Assembly: GCF_021462225.1 (NCBI RefSeq)
Contig: NC_061804.1
Location: 1,481,001-1,545,000, forward strand
From: Girardinichthys multiradiatus
Lineage: Eukaryota > Chordata > Actinopteri > Cyprinodontiformes > Goodeidae
Direction of reading: 5' to 3'
DNA: 64,000 nt
Under the pieces are notes generated by a model. That model ran no database searches, was not told the origin of the DNA, and saw only the letters and a program-made list of their open reading frames with translations. The position numbers were made by a program, and so were the translations under genes. This document shows positions 56,867 through 64,000 of this stretch, piece after piece; the stretch's first letter is position 1, and every line of letters begins with the position of its first letter.

Positions 56867-57133
56867 AATGAATCCTGCTGCTCCTCTTTTTTAAATGATG
56901 CTGAAGAACTTCAGTCTCCTTCAGATTCATGTGGAAAAAACCTTAACATGAAGAAATGATGTTGGATCACAGAGAAACTGAAAGCATAGCAGCTGATGGA
57001 TTGAAAACTTCAAGGACCAAAGTGCTGCTGAAAAATGTTTTTCTTAATAAATGATTAAATTCCCTCCGTCGAGTTTGTCTTGCTTAGAAACATTAGAGTA
57101 CTGAAACCGTCCCGACTTAGACCTGACCCCTTT

Positions 57134-57250
57134 AAGGCTCAGTTATAGTCGTGCTTCGGGGCGACGCAGGACTCTGCCGACAGCGCGTTTGTACGCCTCG
57201 CTGACGTTGCAGTATTTTCTGAAAGCACATATACCAGATAACCAGTGGAA
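57134..57250 (+). mobile_element. Miniature element end, plus orientation
   Basis: Starts ggctcagttatagtcgtgc and contains cttcggggcgacgcagg and cgctgacgttgcagtatt; it matches the reversed fragment at 49612-49724. Only one end is recognisable. The following sequence to 58332 shows no gene or further repeat I can name. Confidence 0.5.
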
Positions 57251-58332
57251 ATGTAGTAAAAGAGAGAAGAAGTGCTCAAAATGGCTGTGCGCACTCAAAA
57301 ACATTTCTAATCAATGTGATTCTGCTTCTTGCAAAGTTTCAAGTTCATAAGAATAAAATAATGAAGCGCAAACAGCTTTTTGAACTCTTTTTACAGGATC
57401 TAAAACTGGACCTCGATACAGTTTTGGACTCGGGTGTTCAAGCTATAAAAACTTTAAACACTTAATGCATGCAGGGATCCAGGTGACCTGGATGTTGGAG
57501 ATTTGATGAGAAAATGTTTATTTTAGTCGTTAGAAACATGAAACTTGACCCTCATTAACAATCTGTGAATTTTCACGATGCAGAAACTCTGGTCTGTTAA
57601 CTTTTTATTTCAGTAAAATTCTGCATTGGAAATTTATAATTTCTGTATCCTGATTTTATTTTAGATGCAGTTGAAAAGGAAAGAAACTTTAAACTATTCT
57701 CTTTTTTAACAAAGTTTGTGAAATCTGGAATTAGAATGAGTTTTTTTGTCTTTATTTGAAGAAATGTCTTTTATTCCATGATGTTTTGAACTTGCAGACT
57801 CCATTTTCTAAGTTTTACAACCAGCTCCTGCCAGCAGGAATACCCGCTCACTGAAACCGCACCAGTTAAATAAGACTTTATTGCTGCATCAGATCAGATG
57901 GATGACTCCATGTTCAGAACATCTGATGGTCCCATCACAGCAGGGTGTGAAACTGTCCTCAGGTCTGCTTACAAGCACTGATTCAGAGCAGAACTGGATC
58001 AGACAGATGTTGAATAATGTCCTCCATGAGGTCAGCCCACATTGTCTTGACCTTGAGATCCTGTAGGTCGGCGCTGGGTCAGAGCTGATCCCTGACTTTT
58101 ATTAGAGGATAGATGGGGACACCTCAACATGGAGCAATCGGTTTGTCTGTGGACAGGGGTCATCTTCTTAAGACTGTCCCAGGGTCACAATGTTCTGTAA
58201 GATTCCTCTAAACCTCTACCAGAAGAAGGATCCTGTTTCTTTTTGCTTCATAATGCCAACTTCACGATGCCAACTCTTATGACGCGTCCTGGTGCCCTCA
58301 TTTCTTGCACTGTTTCGGCCCTGGAACATCTA

Positions 58333-59791
58333 CAGGTCCTTCTCAAAATATTAGTGATAAAGTTTATTATTTTCAATAATGTCATGATGAAAATTTAACA
58401 TTCATATATTTTAGATTCAAATAATATTTTAACCTTCAAATAATCATGTACAGTTATGCACTCAATACTTGGTCGGGAATCCTTTGGCAGAAATGACTGC
58501 TTCAATGCGGCGTGGCATGGAGGCAATCAGCCTGTGGCACTGCTGAGGTCTTATGGAGGCCCAGGATGCTTCGATAGCGGCCTTTAGCTCATCCAGAGTG
58601 TTGGGTCTTGAGTCTCTCAACGTTCTCTTCACAATATCCCACAGATTCTCTATGGGGTTCAGGTCAGGAGAGTTGGCAGGCCAATTGAGCACAGTGATAC
58701 CATGGTCAGTAAACCATTTACCAGTGGTTTTGGCACTGTGAGCAGGTGCCAGGTCGTGCTGAATGAAATCTTCATCTCCATAAAGCTTTTCAGCAGATGG
58801 AAGCATGAAGTGCTCCAAAATCTCCTGATAGCTAGCTGCATTGACCCTGCCCTTGATAAAACACAGTGGACCAACACCAGCAGCTGACACGGCACCCCAG
58901 ACCATCACTGACTGTGGGTACTTGACACTGGACTTCTGGCATTTTGGCATTTCCTTCTCCCCAGTCTTCCTCCAGACTCTGGCACCTTGATTTCTGAATG
59001 ACATGCAGAATTTGCTTTCATCCGAAAAAAGTACTTTGGACCACTGAGCAACAGTCCAGTGCTGCTTCTCTGTAGCCCAGGTCAGGCGCTTCTGCCGCTG
59101 TTTCTGGTTCAAAAGTGGCTTGACCTGGGGAATGCAGCACCTGTAGCCCATTTCCTGCACACGCCTGTGCACGGTGGCTCTGGATGTTTCTACTCCAGAC
59201 TCAGTCCACTGCTTCCGCAGGTCCCCCAAGGTCTGGAATCGGCCCTTCTCCACAATCTTCCTCAGGGTCCGGTCACCTCTTCTCGTTGTGCAGCGTTTTC
59301 TGCAACACTTTTTCCTTCCCACAGACTTCCCACTGAGGTGCCTTGATACAGCACTCTGGGAACAGCCTATTCGTTCAGAAATGTCTTTCTGTGTCTTACC
59401 CTCTTGCTTGAGGGTGTCAATAGTGGCCTTCTGGACAGCAGTCAGGTCGGCAGTCTTACCCATGATTGGGGTTTTGAGTGATGAACCAGGCTGGGAGTTT
59501 TAAAGGCCTCAGGAATCTTTTGCAGGTGTTTAGAGTTAACTCATTGATTCAGATGATTAGGTTCATATCTCGTTTAGAGACCCTTTTAATGATATGCTAA
59601 TTTTGTGAGATAGGAATTTTGGGTTTTCATGAGCTGTATGCCAAAATCATCCGTATTAAGACAATAAAAGACCTGAAATATTTCAGTTAGTGTGCAATGA
59701 ATGTAAAATATATGAATGTTAAATTTTCATCATGACATTATGGAAAATAATGAACTTTATCACAATATGCTAATATTTCGAGAAGGACCTG
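58333..59791 (-). mobile_element. Complete Tc1-like transposon with intact transposase
   Basis: The element starts CAGGTCCTTCTC at 58333 and ends GAGAAGGACCTG at 59791, with TA on both sides (58331-58332 and 59792-59793), the Tc1/mariner target duplication. The inverted repeats are about 85-115 bp; inner parts such as tgtcatgatgaaaatttaac are identical at both ends. Total length is 1459 bp. The transposase frame on the minus strand is uninterrupted. It is the youngest-looking DNA transposon in the window. Confidence 0.95.
58462..59463 (-). CDS. Tc1-like DD34E transposase, full length (333 aa)
   Basis: The enzyme cuts and pastes its own element at TA sites. The start ATG at 59463 gives the usual N-terminus MGKTADLTAVQK. 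Residues 1-110 form the paired-like DNA-binding domain (DISERIGCSQSAVSRHLSG, then GRKKCCRKRC and TLGDLRKQWTESGVETSRAT). The DDE domain follows: first Asp in KVLFSDESKF, second Asp in FIQHDLAPAHSAK, Glu in SPDLNPIENLW, with exactly 34 residues between the second Asp and the Glu. The C-terminus HRLIASMPRRIEAVISAKG matches family members. The stretch before the second Asp reads FIQHD, one residue shorter than the FIFQ-Q/H-D I remember from relatives, which could matter for the active site. No stop or frameshift is present. It stands alone between ALG8 and the GCAP gene. Confidence 0.95.
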   Translation of the reverse strand: MGKTADLTAVQKATIDTLKQEGKTQKDISERIGCSQSAVSRHLSGKSVGRKKCCRKRCTTRRGDRTLRKIVEKGRFQTLGDLRKQWTESGVETSRATVHRRVQEMGYRCCIPQVKPLLNQKQRQKRLTWATEKQHWTVAQWSKVLFSDESKFCMSFRNQGARVWRKTGEKEMPKCQKSSVKYPQSVMVWGAVSAAGVGPLCFIKGRVNAASYQEILEHFMLPSAEKLYGDEDFIQHDLAPAHSAKTTGKWFTDHGITVLNWPANSPDLNPIENLWDIVKRTLRDSRPNTLDELKAAIEASWASIRPQQCHRLIASMPRRIEAVISAKGFPTKY

Positions 59792-59793
59792 TA

Positions 59794-61950
59794 TGTTCAC
59801 CAGATGTTAAGCAGTTCAACAGTATGACCGCTCAGCCTTATTGAACTCCATAGGATCTGCATGTGGAGTAAAAAGCATCCGAATCAGGCCATTTCTTCCA
59901 TGGAGAAGCTGAGCTGTTTCTGTCAGCGGGTGTAAATCAGGACCTCGTTTGCATAAAAATTGACATTTACTTAAATAATGGAGGATTTTACCAGTTTCAG
60001 GCTTTGATGATGTTTGAAAACTTTATTAGTAAGGCAACAAAAACACAAAGCTTTTTAGAATTTTCATGCACGATAAAAAAAAATGGTTTTGATGTGACTG
60101 TATGAATACCAGTTTATAGCTTTAACCTTCCTCGGTCTGATCTCTCTTCATCATCAGAGGGAGTTCCAAACTGATGCTGGGAGGAATAAAGTCAAATAAT
60201 CTGGTCATTTTAAGCAGAACATGTTCTAAAAGTGTTCCTCTGTACAACTGCTCTTCTTCCTCACCAACAAAGAGCCGGTCGGGGTCGATGCTGGAGTATT
60301 TCCCTCAACTCAGTAACTAGCGTCAGTAGAGCATTAATTGGTCAGAAACACCAGAAGAAGATTTCTTAGCTGAAAATCGTATTTTCACGTCACTTTGCTT
60401 GAATCGGCTCCAGGCTAAAATCAGGAGGAACTTTTTATGTGAGCTACACCTGGAGGGAATTTGGGCCCAAAACAAGACAAAGGACAGAATCACTAAACTT
60501 GAGAAGGAAGTCTTCAAACTAAAGGCCACAGTTTTGATTTCTCTAATTATTCAGCCTTTTGTTGTGAACTTTTTACAACAAAAGGCCAAAAACAAATCAT
60601 TGCAATCTCGGCGTGAACCCCTAGATTTCGGTAGCTGTTGCATACTGAGCCTTTAATTTCTCTCTGTAAATATGTGTTTTATGTTTTTTTTACCATAAAG
60701 ATTTTCCAGTTTCGCTTTCCTGATGATGGACCCGGGGTTTCCTTAATGAGACGACAGCCAAAGCCTGTAAATCCTGCTTTAGGTGAGATAAATCCTGGCC
60801 TGCTGGCCTGGTTTTTCCCGTTCTGACCTGTGATGGTCCACGAACTGGCCTCGAGCAAGAGGAGCAGGTTTCTGAAGGTGATTCGGTCTTGTTTGAACAC
60901 GACTGTCGTGTGTTTTAGTGACATATTGCCGCTCCTGGTCATCCTGCCGTTTCATTTGAGGGAAGAAAGAAGCCGAACCTCTTACAGGTTTAAGAGGATT
61001 CCCAGCATGCTCCATTCACAGAGACTGCCCACAGAAATCTGTTACTAACATCTCTCAGAAAGCAGCAGCAACTTCGTTTTTCTTCAGGAAACTGATCCGA
61101 TCTGGACCACATTCCCGCTGCTTGGAAGGAGAAGGTAAAGAAATGAGGTCTGGATCAGAGATTATCTGCAACCCAATGAACTTTCTTCAGACGGGTGTGT
61201 TAGAGCTACAGAAGTCCAATTCGGTTCCGTTAGTAACCTAACAAACTGATTCCGGACCACAGTAAGATGCACAGTAAGGTGATCCATTTCTTTTTGTGGT
61301 GGTTCTGGTGTGAATCAGAGTCTAAGAAAATAACAGAAATCTTCTTGCTGCTTTGTATTTGTCCTTCAAACTGATCGATGTTGAACATCAGCACATTGAA
61401 CACGGCTCTAACACGCTAAAATCTAAAACATGTTTCAACTAAAGAAAACTAAACTGATCTTTGTGGTCATGTCAGATTTATATTCTTGGAAACACATTGG
61501 TAGATTTGATTTGTGGTTTTGTTGATTAATGCTCCCATCATTTAACTATTAATTTTGGACTGTCAGATTGCAAACTTCACGGATGTGAAAATATTTTGCT
61601 ATAAATCTTTTTTTTTTTTTTTTTCTTTACAAAATATTCACAGGGTACAAATGTTCAAAGATCCCCAAAAGAAAACAGTTTGAAAAAGTTTTTCTGAAAG
61701 GACTGAAGAGTAAAAAAATAACACTCCATCAGGAGACACTTCTTAGAAAAAGTGACAACTTTTTGAGCAGGAGTCAAATCTCCTGCAGCTGCTTCCAATC
61801 AGGAAACATTCCTGAGGAAATTCCTGAAGGAAGTGATGGAAAATGACTCGTGGAAGAGTCGGACGGCTGACAGTGAAGTTCTTTGGGCTTGATTTGTGTG
61901 GATGGGTAGATTTTAGACGTCCGCCAAGAGTCTAAAGGTGTTTATTTGTC
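59794..61950. other. Intergenic, no gene recognised
   Basis: A plus-strand frame of 85 codons at 60399-60656 and others are short and without family motifs. A perfect 12-bp inverted repeat with a 9-nt loop occurs at 60554-60586. T-rich tracts near 61608 could belong to the 3' end of the GCAP gene transcript (minus strand). Confidence 0.5.
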
Positions 61951-61951
61951 C

Positions 61952-62268
61952 TCAGTCCTGGATGGCGGGCTGTCGGCCTTTCACGATGATCTCCAGAACC
62001 GGTGTTAGGTCCATCAGGTTCTTCAGCATGTCCATGATGTCTGGGTGCTCCTTGGCTCCATCAATGAACTCCTCCAGCGTCAACTCACCTGGGAGGGGGT
62101 CAGAGGTCACAGCGTGATGCATTGAATCAGTCCAGATTCTCGGTCTGGACCTTGAACATGAAGCAGAGCGTTGTTCTTACCTTCGCCCTTCACATCGATC
62201 CTTTCATAAATCAGCGTAACGATCTCCTCCGGGTCGATGTCCCTGTTCCGTGTAATGTCCTGGATGGC
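61952..62268 (-). CDS. Guanylate-cyclase-activating protein (GCAP family), last two exons, partial
   Basis: GCAPs are myristoylated EF-hand proteins that tune retinal guanylate cyclase by calcium. Two exons are visible: 62268-62181 and 62088-61952, joined in phase 1, giving 74 residues to the stop. The text runs AIQDITRNRDIDPEEIVTL then YERIDVKGEGELTLEEFIDG, matching the linker and fourth EF hand of GCAPs, followed by PDIMDMLKNLMDLTPVLEII and a short tail. The EF-hand loop has Lys at position 3 and Glu at position 5, where classical GCAPs have Asn/Asp. The exons for EF hands 1-3 and the N-terminus must lie to the right of the window; I found none up to 64000. Exact paralogue not assigned. Confidence 0.88.
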
Positions 62269-62327
62269 CTGCAGGGGGAGACGGATACAGAACATCAGTG
62301 TCAGAATGAGACCATCTAGAGCACAGG

Positions 62328-62516
62328 TGTCAAACTCCAGTCCTCGAGGGCTGGTAACCTGCAACTTTTAGATGTTCCTCTGCTTCAGCACACCTGAATC
62401 AAATAATTAGGTCATTAGCAGGACTCTGGAGAACTTGACTGCATACTGAGAAGGAAATGTAGCCATTTGTTTGAGGTGTGTTGGACCAGGGACTGGAGTT
62501 TGACACCTCTGATCTA
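62328..62516. mobile_element. Palindromic miniature DNA element in the GCAP intron
   Basis: Starts acaggtgtcaaactccagtc and ends gactggagtttgacacctct: inverted repeats of over 20 bp with few changes. The interior has 'cagcacacctgaatcaaataatt' as in a widespread fish miniature element. About 190 bp, no coding region. The remainder of the interval to 63740 shows nothing I can name other than a hairpin at 63161-63198. Confidence 0.75.
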
Positions 62517-63160
62517 GTGGGTTGAGGTCCGTTTGATTCTTCGACTGTTCGCCATCAGTTTATTTCTCTGGGCAGTTGATAATCTCTCTGGATTTTGGAG
62601 ATTAATAATTATAGAAATAAATTCATCTCACTTATATTTTAACTAATTTGTGTCTTTTCTAAAGACTTTCGATTGCACTCAATTCCCACTGATTTGGTTC
62701 TGATTCCAGTCCGGTTGCGACCCGTGATCAAACCCAATATAAAGTACAGAACCTCCTGTTGTAGAGTCATTTAACCACAAACCTCACACTAGTCTGGGAT
62801 CGTCCCATGGTGTCCAAGACCCGCCTCGCCCCGAGGACATCTACTGTAGTACTATAGGAAAATGTGATTATGTGACTGATGAATAGAGGGTCCAATGCAA
62901 GCTTGAAAAGTAAAGAACCTGGTTGGAGGATTTTCTAAGTACGGAGAAAGACCCAAAAGCTGTGAAACGGCCCTTTAGTGGAGCGGCGAATCAGAGGACA
63001 ACTTCAACAGGGTTCTGTTTGGTCCTGAATGTCCAGGAGGTCTATGAGTTTGTGGGATCAGAGCCTCTCATATTTCAGAACCAAGTTTAATGGAAATATT
63101 TTTTTCTAAAGTCTTCTGAAAATGATTAACTATTAAATTAGGTGAGAAAGTTTTATAACT

Positions 63161-63198
63161 TGCATCATCATTAACATTTTCATGTTAATGATGATGCA
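63161..63198. repeat. Perfect 17-bp inverted repeat with 4-nt loop
   Basis: tgcatcatcattaacat is followed by tttc and then its exact reverse complement. It could form a hairpin in RNA or a cruciform in DNA. There is no adjacent gene feature; it lies in the presumed intron of the GCAP gene. Confidence 0.9.
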
Positions 63199-63739
63199 GA
63201 AGCTGTTGTGGTTTAACAGTTCCACTGGTTCCTGTAATGTTCTGGTGGATCATGTGGACTCTTAAGAACACAGAGTTCACTCAGCAGATTAACGCCCAGC
63301 TAAACTCAGAGTTAATCCGTCTCTGTTGGCTGCTGACTCAGATCCCAGGTTAAGCTCCTGGTAACTTTCTCTCCTTCCTCTTTTAACTTCATTCAAGGTA
63401 GAAACGTATTTTTAAACTTCAGCTATGATGAAGATCAGAGATAAGAGTCCGATGTTTCGCCGTGTTCATGAGGAAACCTGTATTTGTCTTTTTCTTGTGA
63501 CTTTAATGCTCCCAGTGATTCTAGTCGTCACAGAAAGCTTCCCTTCAGGATGAGAGCAGAACCCCACAAATATTCTGCTGGTTAAAATTGTTCTGATTTA
63601 TACTCATTGTTGGACTTGGAGTGAAATTTGAGTCAAATCTAACAAAAAGTAAATTTAAAAAGAACAATTTTAAGAAAATTCTTTGATCAGTTCTGATTTA
63701 ATAAAATGATTTCTATTTATCTAACAGATTGTTTTTACT

Positions 63740-64000
63740 TCCAGATCAGAAGTTCCCAACCATCTCCTCAACATTTGGTGGAACTGTCTGACTTGGCTCT
63801 AATGTTCTGGTTTTGGTTCCTCAAGCTTCTCACAACAGTTTGCTGGAATTTTTGCCCATCCATCCAGACAGATCCGGTGTAACTGGGCCAGGTCTGTGAT
63901 TCTGCCCACATATTTTCTCTGGTGGTCTGCTGAGGGACATTGTCCATCTGCAAGACCCACTTGTCACCAAGCTTTAACTTCCTGTCTGATGTCTTCAGAT
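63740..64000 (-). pseudogene. Tc1-like transposase fragment, continuing beyond the window
   Basis: On the minus strand the text reads LQMDNVPQQTTRENMWAES, equivalent to the second-Asp region (W-x-F-Q-Q-D-N-D-P-K-H-T) of Tc1 transposases, followed by a shortened C-terminal part. The plus-strand text 'aatgttctggttttggttcctcaagcttctc' is familiar from fish Tc1 copies. An internal deletion removes the third catalytic block. Confidence 0.75.

Noticed and set aside
60399..60656. An 85-codon plus-strand frame in the ALG8-GCAP interval as a small gene.
   Set aside because: Lys-rich, no recognisable domain, no splice partners; length is within chance expectation.

Overview
The window is vertebrate genomic DNA and almost certainly comes from a ray-finned (teleost) fish. 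The genes have many short exons with GT-AG introns, and the encoded proteins match vertebrate families from end to end. The space between exons is filled with fish-type repeats: many Tc1-like transposon remnants, L2/CR1-like and RTE/Rex3-like LINEs, PIF/Harbinger and hAT derivatives, a tRNA-derived SINE and minisatellites. I cannot name the species. I found no bacterial, viral or CRISPR features and no tRNA or rRNA genes.

Five host genes are visible. NCBP3 (+, 5123-14723, 13 coding exons, 655 aa) encodes a cap-binding and mRNA-export factor. PCF11 (+, 18725-31068, 17 coding exons, 1521 aa) encodes the cleavage and termination factor. CCDC90B (-, 41657-33353, 9 coding exons, 238 aa) encodes a mitochondrial coiled-coil membrane protein. 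ALG8 (+, 45134-56654, 13 coding exons, 521 aa) encodes an ER glucosyltransferase of N-glycan assembly. The last two exons of a guanylate-cyclase-activating protein gene (-, 62268-61952) run off the right edge. For the four complete genes I joined the exons by hand; reading frame and splice phase close exactly at every junction. One NCBP3 acceptor (exon 6) is ambiguous.

Layout: 1-5.1 kb is repeat-rich and holds a 5'-truncated LINE and a Tc1 relic. NCBP3 follows, with introns carrying a nested transposon cluster, a 36-bp minisatellite and a Harbinger derivative. Next come a Tc1 relic and an RTE-like LINE (15.5-17.9 kb), then PCF11 behind a CRE/CCAAT promoter. PCF11 and CCDC90B converge. One CCDC90B intron contains a 2-kb tandem array of about 100 units. 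CCDC90B and ALG8 are head to head, separated by 3.5 kb of LINE sequence; two copies of the same LINE lie in opposite orientation around the CCDC90B promoter. ALG8 introns contain old LINE copies, one of them split by a 1.6-kb unidentified insertion with a 31-bp flanking duplication. Downstream lies an apparently intact Tc1-like transposon (58333-59791) with a full-length transposase frame, then the GCAP exons.

The genes do not form a pathway. NCBP3 and PCF11 both act in nuclear mRNA maturation but are not known to be co-regulated. In mammals PCF11 and CCDC90B are close neighbours and ALG8 is on the same chromosome arm, whereas NCBP3 is on another chromosome, so the NCBP3-PCF11 junction looks fish-specific. 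The features most worth following are the 31-bp-flanked insertion with its small two-hydrophobic-segment frame, the AP-1-motif minisatellite, and the intact transposon.
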